A stretch of DNA of 64,000 bases from an uncultured Prevotella sp. (lineage in GTDB: Bacteria > Bacteroidota > Bacteroidia > Bacteroidales > Bacteroidaceae), in NCBI GenBank assembly GCA_938028745.1, contig CALIZL010000021.1, positions 57,887 through 121,886 of the forward strand. The letters are read 5' to 3'. The translations under genes were made by a program, and so were the position numbers. This document shows, piece by piece, positions 25,216-33,868 of this stretch. The notes under the pieces were generated by a model. That model was not told the DNA's origin, ran no database searches, and worked only from the letters and a program-made list of their open reading frames with translations. Each line of letters starts with the position of its first letter. Position 1 is the stretch's first letter.

Positions 25216-26448
25216 TTAGGCATTGATGTAGCTGTCTTTAAAGCCAAGGAAGTAGAGCACACCGTCTAGTCCGATGGTGTTGATAGACTGCTGGGCATTG
25301 GCCACAACGCGCGGTTTGGCATGGAAGGCTATGCCAAGACCTGCCTCTGAAATCATGGGCAAGTCGTTTGCGCCGTCGCCAACGGCGATAGTCTGTGCTA
25401 AATTTACCTTTTCCACTTGCGCAATAAGTTTCAACAGTTCGGCCTTGCGATGTCCGTCTACTATTTCCCCCACATAATTGCCGGTCAGTTTTCCGTTGTC
25501 GTCAACCTCCAACTCGTTGGCATATACGTAGTCGATGCCGTATTTGTGTTGCAGGAACTCGCCAAAATAGGTAAACCCACCGCTTAATATGGCGATTTTG
25601 TAGCCGTATCGTTTAAGTACCGACATTAATCTGTCTACACCTTCGGTAATAGGCATGTGTTCGGCAATGTCTTTCATCACCCCAACATCAAGGCCTTTGA
25701 GCAGTGCAACGCGTTTTCTGAAACTTTCCTTAAAGTCTATCTCGCCTCGCATGGCACTCTCGGTAATGGCCTTTACCTTATCTCCAACGCCTGCACGCAT
25801 GGCTAATTCGTCAATACATTCTGTTTGGATGAGGGTTGAGTCCATATCAAAGCATATCAGGCGGCGCATGCGGCGGTACATGTCATCCTTCTGAAACGAG
25901 AAGTCGATACCCATTTCGGCCGAGAGGGTCATTAGTTGTTTCTGCATGACCGAGCGGTCTTGTGGGGTTCCTCGCAACGAAAACTCAATGCAAGCGCGCA
26001 CATTCTTGTCGGGGTTCATAATGCTGATGCGACCCGTTAACCTAAGAATGGAGTCGATGTTAAACCCTTGCGACGATATGACCTTTGTGGCTGCCTCAAT
26101 CTGTTTGGCCGAAAGACTACGGCCTATAAGGGTAAGTATATAGCGGTTTTTACCTTGTCCGTGAACCCAATCTTCGTATTGCTGGTCGCCAATGGGTTCA
26201 AAGCCGATGTGCACATTTAATTCGGTGGCCTTAAAAAGCAGTTCTTTCATTACCTGGCCAGAGTGTTTGTCGTCGATACGTATAAGCACCCCCAACGACA
26301 GCGAGCTATGAATATCCGCTTGTCCGATGTCTAATATCTGTGCATCGTAACGCGCTAGGATTTTCATTACAGAGGCGGTTAGTCCCGGTCGGTCTTGTCC
26401 TGTAATGCGGATAAGTATCTGTTCTTCCTTGTTCTTTTTCGTGTTCAT
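25216..26448 (-). CDS. serB: phosphoserine phosphatase with N-terminal ACT domains
   Basis: Last step of serine synthesis, phosphoserine to serine. The 410 residues hold two ACT-like regulatory domains (about 10-85 and 103-185), then a HAD phosphatase with nucleophile D201 and D203 (FDMDSTLIQTECIDELA), SGGFTYF and GDGANDLPMI. The ACT pair suggests feedback by an amino acid. It is downstream of a 51-residue small gene (5-bp gap), and serine is also the substrate of the SPT encoded just beyond the tRNA. Confidence 0.95.
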   Translation of the reverse strand: MNTKKNKEEQILIRITGQDRPGLTASVMKILARYDAQILDIGQADIHSSLSLGVLIRIDDKHSGQVMKELLFKATELNVHIGFEPIGDQQYEDWVHGQGKNRYILTLIGRSLSAKQIEAATKVISSQGFNIDSILRLTGRISIMNPDKNVRACIEFSLRGTPQDRSVMQKQLMTLSAEMGIDFSFQKDDMYRRMRRLICFDMDSTLIQTECIDELAMRAGVGDKVKAITESAMRGEIDFKESFRKRVALLKGLDVGVMKDIAEHMPITEGVDRLMSVLKRYGYKIAILSGGFTYFGEFLQHKYGIDYVYANELEVDDNGKLTGNYVGEIVDGHRKAELLKLIAQVEKVNLAQTIAVGDGANDLPMISEAGLGIAFHAKPRVVANAQQSINTIGLDGVLYFLGFKDSYINA

Positions 26449-26453
26449 AAGCC

Positions 26454-26609
26454 TTAGTCTCTTAGATAGTCTTTCGAAATCATGTCGTAATACAGCGCTT
26501 CAAGCTCGCCAAGGGTGAGTTCTTGTAGTGCATGTTCTATTTTGCGTACCAATTCGTCGCGCCGAAACTCGTCGGACGAATGGCCGAATGTGGTGAATGT
26601 CTTTGCCAT
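26454..26609 (-). CDS. 51-residue hypothetical protein upstream of serB
   Basis: A short leftward frame ending 5 bp before the serB start. It reads MAKTFTTFGHSSDEFRRDEL at the start and ends YYDMISKDYLRD. It is predicted to be an amphipathic helical protein with no membrane segment or cysteine. The tight spacing, the ATG and normal codon use suggest a real gene co-transcribed with serB. I do not recognise a family. Confidence 0.6.
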   Translation of the reverse strand: MAKTFTTFGHSSDEFRRDELVRKIEHALQELTLGELEALYYDMISKDYLRD

Positions 26610-26694
26610 GTGTAACTTTTTACAAAGGCAAAGATACGCATAAATAACGAAACGCGCACAATGCCGACAGATGTTTTGCAGGTACGCATATAGA

Positions 26695-26731
26695 AAGAAG
26701 TGGGTTAGAGCCTAGCCCCAACCCACTTCTT
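26695..26731 (-). terminator. terminator of guaA
   Basis: AAGAAGTGGGTT (26695-26706) pairs perfectly with AACCCACTTCTT (26720-26731). Read leftward the tail is CTATATGC, so the T-run is weak. It is 45 bp after the guaA stop. Confidence 0.75.
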
Positions 26732-26775
26732 ACATTGATTGCAGTGTGCTATGCGTTAGCCTAACGCCTGCATTA

Positions 26776-28320
26776 TTATTCCCATTCGATGGTCGAAGGC
26801 GGTTTCGACGATATGTCGTAACATACGCGGTTAACGCCTTTCACCTTATTGATAATCTCGTTAGACACCTTAGCCATGAAGTCGTAGGGAAGGTGAGCCC
26901 AGTCGGCGGTCATGGCATCGGTACTAGTCACGGCACGTAGGGCCACAGGATGGTCGTAAGTACGTTCATCGCCCATTACGCCTACACTGCGAACCGACGA
27001 TAGCAGAACCGTTCCGGCCTGCCAAATCTTGTCGTATAGTTCTTCGCCGTCTTCGCAAATGTAGTTGTGCATGTTCTCAATGTAGATGTCGTCTGCCTCT
27101 TGTAGGATGCGTACCTTTTCGCGCGTGATGTCGCCAAGGATACGAACGGCAAGCCCAGGACCGGGGAAGGGGTGGCGTTTGATAAGGCGTTGGGGCATTC
27201 CCATTTCCAAACCAACGCGCCTAACCTCGTCTTTGAACAGCCATTGCAGGGGTTCGCATAGTTTCAAGTGCATTTCCTTGGGCAGTCCGCCCACGTTATG
27301 GTGGCTCTTGATAACCATACCCGTGATGCTAAGGCTTTCAATTCGGTCGGGATAGATGGTGCCTTGGGCCAACCATTTGGCGTCGGTAATTTTCTTTGCT
27401 TCGGCATTGAAAACCTCAACAAAGTCGCGGCCGATAATCTTTCGCTTCTCTTCGGGGTCGCTAACACCCTTTAAGTCGGCAAAGAACTTATCGCTGGCAT
27501 CAACGCCAACCACATTCAGACCTAGTCCCTTGTAGGCTTCCATTACCTTTTGGAACTCATTTTTGCGCAACATGCCGTGGTCTACGAAGATACAGGTGAG
27601 CTTATCGCCGATGGCTCGGTTGAGCAATGCGGCGCAAACGCTTGAATCAACGCCTCCGCTAAGTCCCAAAATAACTCGGTCGTTGCCCAATTGCGCTTTC
27701 AGTTCGTTCACCGTACTCTCCACAAACGATGCCGCACTCCATTGCTGTTTACTTCCGCAGATGTTCACAACAAAGTTTTTAAGGAGCGTTGTTCCCTGGG
27801 TGGAGTGGAACACTTCGGGGTGGAACTGAACCGCCCAAACGGGGTTTTGCTCGCTTGCATAGGCCGCAAACTTAACATCGTTGGTGGATGCGATGACACG
27901 ATAGCCTTCTGGAATGGCCGTAATGGTGTCGCCGTGGCTCATCCATACCTGCGAATTAGGCTCGAAGCCTGCGAACAAGGGGTTATCTAGGCATATATCT
28001 TGCAGGTGGGCACGGCCGTATTCGCGGGTTCCCGTCTGCTCTACCTTTCCGCCATTGGCATGCGAGATGAACTGCGCGCCATAGCAAATGCCCAGCACAG
28101 GGTATTTTCCGATAAAGTCGTTTAAGTCTACTTTAAACGCCTCCTTATCGTGAACGGAGTAAGGCGAGCCGCTAAGGATGACGCCAATGACGGAGGGGTC
28201 GTCCTTGGGAAACTTGTTATAGGGTAAAATCTCGCAGAAAGTGTCGAGCTCGCGCACACGGCGACCAATGAGTTGTGTGGTCTGCGACCCGAAATCCAAG
28301 ATGATAATCTTTTGTTGCAT
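26776..28320 (-). CDS. guaA: GMP synthase (glutamine-hydrolysing)
   Basis: Converts XMP to GMP using glutamine and ATP. The 514 residues comprise a class I amidotransferase domain (nucleophile C79 in GICYGAQ; VQFHPEVFHS carries the His/Glu pair), an ATP-pyrophosphatase domain with LSGGVDSSVCA, and the dimerisation domain ending VNRVCYDISSKPPSTIEWE. Length and ends are typical of the bacterial enzyme. Confidence 0.98.
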   Translation of the reverse strand: MQQKIIILDFGSQTTQLIGRRVRELDTFCEILPYNKFPKDDPSVIGVILSGSPYSVHDKEAFKVDLNDFIGKYPVLGICYGAQFISHANGGKVEQTGTREYGRAHLQDICLDNPLFAGFEPNSQVWMSHGDTITAIPEGYRVIASTNDVKFAAYASEQNPVWAVQFHPEVFHSTQGTTLLKNFVVNICGSKQQWSAASFVESTVNELKAQLGNDRVILGLSGGVDSSVCAALLNRAIGDKLTCIFVDHGMLRKNEFQKVMEAYKGLGLNVVGVDASDKFFADLKGVSDPEEKRKIIGRDFVEVFNAEAKKITDAKWLAQGTIYPDRIESLSITGMVIKSHHNVGGLPKEMHLKLCEPLQWLFKDEVRRVGLEMGMPQRLIKRHPFPGPGLAVRILGDITREKVRILQEADDIYIENMHNYICEDGEELYDKIWQAGTVLLSSVRSVGVMGDERTYDHPVALRAVTSTDAMTADWAHLPYDFMAKVSNEIINKVKGVNRVCYDISSKPPSTIEWE

Positions 28321-28393
28321 GTTGTCGTTGAGTATGAAATCGGTTCCTCGTTCGTGTCCAATGGCTTATGGACACGGCGAAGAGCCTTATTGT

Positions 28394-29170
28394 TTATTGC
28401 GCATACAAATGCTGTAAGATGTCTGCATCGCTGACGGCGAGACCGCCAGTTTTGGGCTTTGGCAGACGTTCTAGCGTGTTAAGCTTGCCCACATCGAGCA
28501 GTTGCAGCCCCTGCTGTTCGTATCCGCGGATGTCGTTTTGGGCGCATTGGTCGAGATAAAAGTCGATAATGCCGAACTTAGCAGGGTATTTCTCCATCTT
28601 TGCGAAAAGCTTTGGCGAAAACGAATGGATGCCGGCGAAGGCCAGTTTCTTACAGGTCTGCGGGTTGAGTGTGGGGTAGGGCGAGCGTACTTCTCCCGTT
28701 TCTATGTTCGTCCAGCCAACAAGTCGCATGTCATCATTGAAAAGCAGGTAGCGTTTTGTTTCGCGTTGGCTTACAAGCAGTAAGGCTTCGCTCTGTGCTT
28801 GGTGGGCATAAAACGCTTGTAAGTCTACATTGCTAATGATGTCTACGTTGTGAATGAGGATGTTGGCTGTGGTCGAAAAGAGCTGGGCAGCCTTTTTCAG
28901 TCCGCCTCCTGTGTCGAGCAAGAGTTGTGATTCGTCGCTTACGGCAATCTCTACGCCGAAGTTGTTGTTGGCTTGAAGATAGTCTACGATGGCTTGCGCA
29001 AAGTGGTGAACGTTTATCACCATGCGTTTTACGCCGCAAGCTTTCAGCCTTTCGATGGTGCGTTGCAGCAAAGTTTCTCCGCCAACCTCAACCAATGCTT
29101 TGGGTATGCTGTCGGTAAGCGGTTTTAGTCGTGTTCCCAAACCTGCCGCAAAAATCATTGCTTGCATCAT
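28394..29170 (-). CDS. sugar-1-phosphate nucleotidyltransferase, MurU-like
   Basis: A 258-residue nucleotidyltransferase with the LGTRLKPLT glycine-rich loop (11-19), IPKALVEVGGETLLQRTI and the metal-binding D110 in HNVDIISN. The family makes NDP-sugars from sugar-1-phosphates. Its neighbour 103 bp upstream is an AmgK-like sugar kinase, and AmgK plus MurU together convert MurNAc to UDP-MurNAc in cell-wall recycling. MurU is therefore the best reading; a mannose or glucose-1-phosphate enzyme is the alternative. Confidence 0.75.
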   Translation of the reverse strand: MMQAMIFAAGLGTRLKPLTDSIPKALVEVGGETLLQRTIERLKACGVKRMVINVHHFAQAIVDYLQANNNFGVEIAVSDESQLLLDTGGGLKKAAQLFSTTANILIHNVDIISNVDLQAFYAHQAQSEALLLVSQRETKRYLLFNDDMRLVGWTNIETGEVRSPYPTLNPQTCKKLAFAGIHSFSPKLFAKMEKYPAKFGIIDFYLDQCAQNDIRGYEQQGLQLLDVGKLNTLERLPKPKTGGLAVSDADILQHLYAQ

Positions 29171-29273
29171 GCTCGTGCTGTTTGTATTTTATTGTGTTGC
29201 AAATTTAACCATATTTTTTCACTCGGCAAAGGCTTTGCCGTGCCTTTTAGCTGACTACCAATGGCGTTATCGC

Positions 29274-30815
29274 TTACCGCTTTGCCTGTAAAACCGAACT
29301 GATGTTCTGCTCGCGATGGGTGATATGCACCTCAATGCCAAACTTCTTATGCAGATGTTCGGCCAAATGCTGTGCCGAATAAACGCTGCGATGCTGACCG
29401 CCCGTACAGCCAAAGCAGAACATCAGGCTGGTGAAACCGCGCTGAATGTAACGGCGCACGTGGTGATCGGCCAAGGCATAAACGCCATCAAGGAAGTTTA
29501 GTATCTCGCCATCGTCTTCCAAAAAGCGGATAACGGGCTCGTCAAGTCCCGTTAATTGCTTATAAGGTTCGTAACGTCCGGGGTTGTGTGTAGAACGACA
29601 ATCGAAAACGTATCCGCCCCCATTGCCCGACGTGTCTTCGGGAATGCCCTTGCGATAAGAGAAACTGTAAACGTTAACCACCAACGGTCCTTTGCCGTCG
29701 TACTTAGAAAACGTTGCGGGTCCATCTTGTGGGTGCGCCTTATATACGGTGTGGGGCGTTGTCTTAAATCCGTCGGCACGACTCAGTGCAGGTTCTTCGA
29801 TGTGGGCGAATTGCGGCAACTCGGTCAGTCGCCTCAGCATATCCATCATGTAAGGGTAGGGGAAGAATTTCTTTAATTTAAGCAATTCGCGTAAGTTATC
29901 AATGGCTGGCGGAATGCTATTGATGAAATGTTTCTTGTGTTCGAAGTAGCCCCTGAACCCATAAGCGCCCAATACTTGCAATGTTCTGAATAGAACGAAA
30001 AGGCTAAGACGTTCAACGAAATGCCTTACCGATGGCACTTCGGTGTAGTTTTTCAACGAGTTGTAGTATTCGTAAACCAGTTCTCGGCGCAGTTTAAAGG
30101 GATATTTGGCTGCCGCCTGCCATAGAAACGAGGCCAAATCGTAGTAAAACGGACCCTTCCGGCCACCTTGGTAGTCGATGAAATAGGGTTTTCCGTTGCT
30201 GTCGAGCATCACATTGCGCGCTTGGAAGTCGCGATAAAGAAAGCTCTCGCTCTTCTCCGACGTCAAATCCTTAGCAAAAAGGCGGAAGTTAGCCTCCAAT
30301 TTCAGCTCATGAAATTCGAGCTCAGTGGCTTTGAGAAAGCAGTATTTAAAGTAGTTGAGGTCGAAAAGTACACTGTCAACATCAAACTCCGGCTGCGGAT
30401 AACACACTTGCCAATCCAGTCCGCGCGCACCTCTTATCTGTATGTTGGGTAGCTCGCGTATAACGGCTGTAAGCAATTGTTTCTCGTGCATGTTGTACCT
30501 TCCACCCGATTCGCGTCCACCGCGCAGAACGTCGAAGAGCGAAGTGCTGCCCAAGTCGGTTTGCAGGTAGCGCAATTCGTCATCGTCAACGGCCAGAATG
30601 CGAGGCACGGGCAATCGCCTTTCCGTAAAGTGGTGGGTAAGGTATATAAAGGTGTGGTTCTCGTCCCTGCTGTTTCCCACCACACCGATAACGCTTTCTC
30701 CGTCTTCACCGGTTAGTCGGTAATACTTTCTGTTGCTTCCCGCTTCGGGCAATTGAGCCATCATAGCTGGAGCCGTACCTTTCCATCGTTTATATAGTTC
30801 AGCTAGTTTTTCCAT
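29274..30815 (-). CDS. AmgK-like aminoglycoside-phosphotransferase-fold kinase fused to RapZ C-terminal domain
   Basis: The start is taken at 30815 (MEKLAELYKRWKG, 513 residues); an in-frame upstream extension of 61 codons is low-complexity and overlaps the preceding gene. Residues 20-330 are an APH-fold kinase with YRDFQARN (194-201) as catalytic loop and D214 in FIDYQGG as metal ligand, resembling the anomeric MurNAc/GlcNAc kinase AmgK. Residues 377-505 are a RapZ C-terminal domain with CRSTHNPGRY and CTGGQHRSV (470-478). In E. coli that domain senses glucosamine-6-phosphate. The fusion with a MurU-like partner suggests an amino-sugar kinase with a built-in sensor. Confidence 0.82.
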   Translation of the reverse strand: MEKLAELYKRWKGTAPAMMAQLPEAGSNRKYYRLTGEDGESVIGVVGNSRDENHTFIYLTHHFTERRLPVPRILAVDDDELRYLQTDLGSTSLFDVLRGGRESGGRYNMHEKQLLTAVIRELPNIQIRGARGLDWQVCYPQPEFDVDSVLFDLNYFKYCFLKATELEFHELKLEANFRLFAKDLTSEKSESFLYRDFQARNVMLDSNGKPYFIDYQGGRKGPFYYDLASFLWQAAAKYPFKLRRELVYEYYNSLKNYTEVPSVRHFVERLSLFVLFRTLQVLGAYGFRGYFEHKKHFINSIPPAIDNLRELLKLKKFFPYPYMMDMLRRLTELPQFAHIEEPALSRADGFKTTPHTVYKAHPQDGPATFSKYDGKGPLVVNVYSFSYRKGIPEDTSGNGGGYVFDCRSTHNPGRYEPYKQLTGLDEPVIRFLEDDGEILNFLDGVYALADHHVRRYIQRGFTSLMFCFGCTGGQHRSVYSAQHLAEHLHKKFGIEVHITHREQNISSVLQAKR

Positions 30816-30834
30816 TTTGTGCGCCTTCGTTTGC

Positions 30835-31029
30835 TTAATCTTCGTATTCGTGTTCTTCGCTTTGCTTGCGTCTTCTCCTGTTTTCGTCGTATCTAGCCAA
30901 TAAGCTATCGGCTGCAAAGAGCAGCAAAAATATGCCAGCAGACATGAGGAACGACTTGGTGATGTAGACCAAGCCTGCCGATACAAGGAGGAGTACAAGG
31001 ATGCGTTTCCAGTTAATTCTTATTTTCAT
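30835..31029 (-). CDS. 64-residue small membrane protein
   Basis: Starts MKIRINWKRILVLLLVSAGL at the ATG 31029; a GTG two codons upstream is less likely. Two hydrophobic stretches (about 9-27 and 28-42) are followed by a charged tail RYDENRRRRKQSEEHEYED. It lies 19 bp upstream of the kinase-RapZ gene and probably shares its transcript. A TACCTTTGT -7 box (31042-31034) ends only 4 bases before the start, so the message would be nearly leaderless. I recognise no family. Confidence 0.65.
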   Translation of the reverse strand: MKIRINWKRILVLLLVSAGLVYITKSFLMSAGIFLLLFAADSLLARYDENRRRRKQSEEHEYED

Positions 31030-31280
31030 GAACACAAAGGTAACAAAAAGTTATGGTGTAACGGCCAAAAGCATGAAAAATGTGCATATAAAAAAATCGG
31101 ATGTCTCCCGACAACCGATTTCCAAAACAAACTACTTAAAAACTAATCTACTAAAACAAATCAAAAAAATATCTTTGAATGGATTTCTCCATTGTATCTT
31201 CTTTACATTTGCAAAATTAGTCAACTCTCATTAAACTACAAAATGTTTTTATTTAAAAAAGCCAAATCAATATGCAAAGA

Positions 31281-31317
31281 AAAGCTAAAAGGACGTCTAT
31301 CCGAAGACAAACGTCCT
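31281..31317 (-). terminator. terminator of groESL
   Basis: AGGACGT (31290-31296) pairs with ACGTCCT (31311-31317). Read leftward the stem is followed by TTTTAGCTTTTC. The rest of 31043-31280 holds one more small inverted repeat (AATCGG/CCGATT near 31091-31118) and no gene. Confidence 0.75.
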
Positions 31318-31363
31318 GGTATTTAGCTATTTTGGCACTTTTTTGAGCCTTTTTGTAACTATC

Positions 31364-32992
31364 TTACATCATTCCGCCCATCCCAGGATTTCCCATAGGC
31401 ATTGCAGGAGTATCTGATGGTTTCTCAACAATGAGACATTCGGTGGTGAGGAACATGCCTGCAATAGATGCGGCGTTCTCTAATGCCACGCGTGCAACCT
31501 TTGCGGGGTCGATGATTCCTGCCTTACGCATATCCTCGAAAGCATCGGTGCGAGCGTTGTAACCATAGTCGCCTTTGCCTTCGCGAACCTTTTGCACCAC
31601 TACCGCACCTTCTCCGCCTGCATTGATTACGATTTGGCGAAGCGGTTCTTCAATAGCACGCTCAACAATGTTGATACCGGTCTGTTCGTCTGCATTGTCG
31701 CCTTTAAGTCCTTTCAGTGCATCGAGGGCGCGAATGTAGGTTGTGCTACCGCCAGCAACCACACCTTCTTCAAGTGCAGCGCGAGTTGCGCACAGTGCAT
31801 CGTCAACGCGGTCTTTCTTTTCTTTCATTTCCACTTCGCTGTTAGCACCTACATAGAGTACGGCAACGCCACCCGAAAGTTTGGCCAAACGCTCTTGCAG
31901 TTTCTCTTTGTCGTAAGAACTGGTGGTGTTGGCTATTTCGTTCTTAATCTGAGCAACGCGGTCGGCGATGTTTTGCTTTTCGCCAGCACCGTTAACAATC
32001 GTCGTATTGTCTTTAGAAACAACAACCTTGTCGCAGGTTCCCATCATTTCGAGAGTAGCTTGCTCCAATTTCAAGCCCTTTTCTTCGCTGATAACCAGTC
32101 CGCCCGTTAGCACGGCGATGTCTTCGAGCATAGCCTTACGGCGGTCGCCAAAGCCAGGAGCCTTAACGGCGCAAATCTTCAAGCCACCACGCAGACGGTT
32201 AACCACCAACGTTGTAAGTGCTTCCGAGTCTACATCTTCTGCGATAACAAGCAACGGACGGCCGCTTTCGGCAGCAGGTTGCAAGATGGGGAGGAAGTCT
32301 TTCAGGTTGCTAATCTTCTTGTCGTAGATAAGGATGTAGGGGTTTTCCATTACAGCCTCCATCTTATCGGTGTCGGTAACAAAGTAGCCAGAGAGGTAAC
32401 CTCTATCAAATTGCATACCCTCTACGATACCGATGCTTGTTTCGCGGCTCTTGCTTTCTTCGATGGTGATAACGCCATCCTTGCTAACCTTGCGCATGGC
32501 ATCAGCAAGAAGTTTTCCTATTTCGGGGTCGTTGTTGGCACTTACCGCGGCCACTTGCTCAATTTTGTCGTAGTTATCGTCTACTTGTTCGGCCGATTCG
32601 CGGATATAATCCACCACAACCTTAACAGCCTTGTCGATACCGCGTTTCAAATCCATTGGGTTTGCGCCAGCCGTTACGTTCTTCAAGCCCTCGTTAACAA
32701 TGGCTTGCGTAAGAATAGTAGCTGTGGTTGTACCGTCGCCAGCATCGTCGCCCGTTTTCGAAGCCACACTCTTTACGAGTTGTGCACCCGTGTTTTCGAA
32801 GTGATCTTCCAACTCAACTTCCTTTGCAACGGTAACTCCGTCTTTGGTAATCTGCGGTGCACCGAATTTCTTTTCAATCACCACGTTGCGACCTTTTGGG
32901 CCAAGCGTAACTTTAACGGCATTTGCCAGTTTGTCTACACCGTTTTTAAGCAAGTCGCGTGCTTCTATATCGAATTTAATTTCTTTTGCCAT
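31364..32992 (-). CDS. groL: chaperonin GroEL (60 kDa)
   Basis: Forms the double-ring ATP-driven folding chamber with GroES. The 542 residues show ATP-binding LGPKGRNVVIEK and DGTTTATIL, apical-domain SGRPLLVIAEDVDSEAL and the flexible Gly-Met tail (GNPGMGGMM). It follows groES by 132 bp on the same strand, with a hairpin between the two. Confidence 0.99.
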   Translation of the reverse strand: MAKEIKFDIEARDLLKNGVDKLANAVKVTLGPKGRNVVIEKKFGAPQITKDGVTVAKEVELEDHFENTGAQLVKSVASKTGDDAGDGTTTATILTQAIVNEGLKNVTAGANPMDLKRGIDKAVKVVVDYIRESAEQVDDNYDKIEQVAAVSANNDPEIGKLLADAMRKVSKDGVITIEESKSRETSIGIVEGMQFDRGYLSGYFVTDTDKMEAVMENPYILIYDKKISNLKDFLPILQPAAESGRPLLVIAEDVDSEALTTLVVNRLRGGLKICAVKAPGFGDRRKAMLEDIAVLTGGLVISEEKGLKLEQATLEMMGTCDKVVVSKDNTTIVNGAGEKQNIADRVAQIKNEIANTTSSYDKEKLQERLAKLSGGVAVLYVGANSEVEMKEKKDRVDDALCATRAALEEGVVAGGSTTYIRALDALKGLKGDNADEQTGINIVERAIEEPLRQIVINAGGEGAVVVQKVREGKGDYGYNARTDAFEDMRKAGIIDPAKVARVALENAASIAGMFLTTECLIVEKPSDTPAMPMGNPGMGGMM

Positions 32993-33058
32993 TTTATGTT
33001 TGTTCTTATGTTGTTATATATAATATAAGGAGTAGAACCCTACCTACTGTTTCTGTGT

Positions 33059-33096
33059 TGGGATAGAATGGTGCGCTTTTCGCACCATTGTCCCAA
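33059..33096 (-). promoter_or_regulatory. hairpin between groES and groEL
   Basis: TTGGGA plus AATGGTGCG (33067-33075) pairs with CGCACCATT (33081-33089) plus TCCCAA across a 5-base loop. No T-run follows, so an RNA-stability or partial-termination role in setting the GroES:GroEL ratio is more likely than full termination. Confidence 0.55.
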
Positions 33097-33124
33097 ATAT
33101 CACATGGGTTCAACAACGGGTTAC

Positions 33125-33394
33125 TTACTTCACGATGGCCAGCACATCGCTTTGGCGCATCATCAAGTATTTCTTTCCTTCGTATTCAAGTTCGGTGCCG
33201 GCATACTTGCCATACAGCACGTTGTCGCCCTCTTTCAAAATCATTTTCTCGTCTTTCGTGCCTTCGCCCACTGCAACGATGGTTCCGTTTAGTGGTTTTT
33301 CCTTAGCCGTGTCGGGGATAATGATGCCGCCAACCTTCTCTTCGGCGGGGGCAGGTAAAACTAGCACTCTGTCTGCTAATGGTTGAATGTTCAT
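33125..33394 (-). CDS. groS: co-chaperonin GroES (10 kDa)
   Basis: The lid of the GroEL chamber. The 89 residues start MNIQPLADRVLVLPAPAEEK and contain the mobile loop (about 15-30), GTIVAVGEG and GDNVLYGKYAGTELEYEGKKYLMM. First gene of the groES-groEL pair. Confidence 0.98.
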   Translation of the reverse strand: MNIQPLADRVLVLPAPAEEKVGGIIIPDTAKEKPLNGTIVAVGEGTKDEKMILKEGDNVLYGKYAGTELEYEGKKYLMMRQSDVLAIVK

Positions 33395-33471
33395 TGTATT
33401 TGAATTTTAAATTAAATCTCTTTTTAAAAGAACGCCCCATCAATAAGCGTTCGACCTATGCTATACGAAAA

Positions 33472-33506
33472 GCGTGCCAAAAACGTTGATTGACATCTTG
33501 GCACGC
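33472..33506. promoter_or_regulatory. inverted repeat upstream of groES
   Basis: GCGTGCCAA (33472-33480) and TTGGCACGC (33498-33506) form a perfect 9-bp inverted repeat with a 17-base spacer, 78 bp upstream of groES. It differs from the CIRCE box. Read leftward, TTGGCACG-N4-TCGT resembles a sigma-54 -24/-12 promoter with a poor -12 half. No TAnnTTTG box is seen between it and groES. It could be an operator, a weak sigma-54 promoter or a hairpin. Confidence 0.4.
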
Positions 33507-33716
33507 CTTTACTGACATTTTTTCATGTTTAAGGTTTCCATTATGGCAGTAGTTCATAACTTTATAGGCTAGGTTTTAAAAACACCTTTGCTAATTCTTA
33601 AGGTATATGAGGGCTGATTTCTTTTGGCCTATGGGCGTGCATAGTGCCCATGTAACCAAAAAGGCAAGTAAAAGATAACTGATAAAAGCAACTAGCCAGC
33701 AAGTAACAAATCCTTA

Positions 33717-33761
33717 AAGGTCATGTTTCAAGCCCCCAAATATGAGCTGAAACACGACCTT
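33717..33761. terminator. inverted repeat downstream of the lipoprotein gene
   Basis: AAGGTCATGTTTCA (33717-33730) and TGAAACACGACCTT (33748-33761) pair with one G-T mismatch. Neither side has a proper T-run, so the terminator call is tentative. Together with the groES inverted repeat this is all I see in the 474-bp gene-free stretch 33395-33868. Confidence 0.4.
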
Positions 33762-33868
33762 AACGTTTTGACTCAATGGCCTTTTGTGGCTGCCATAAGG
33801 CCAAAACAGGCGGCAATCCCTTGGACGGGATATTAATCTACTATTGACATAGAGCCGTTCTGCTTGAA

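Noticed and set aside
30816..30998. 61-codon N-terminal extension of the kinase-RapZ protein
   Set aside because: It overlaps the small membrane protein gene and is Ser/Cys/Lys low-complexity; the conserved kinase start is at 30815.
32279..33028. 249-codon rightward frame over groEL
   Set aside because: A shadow of the groEL coding strand; rich in Phe, Val and His with no domain.
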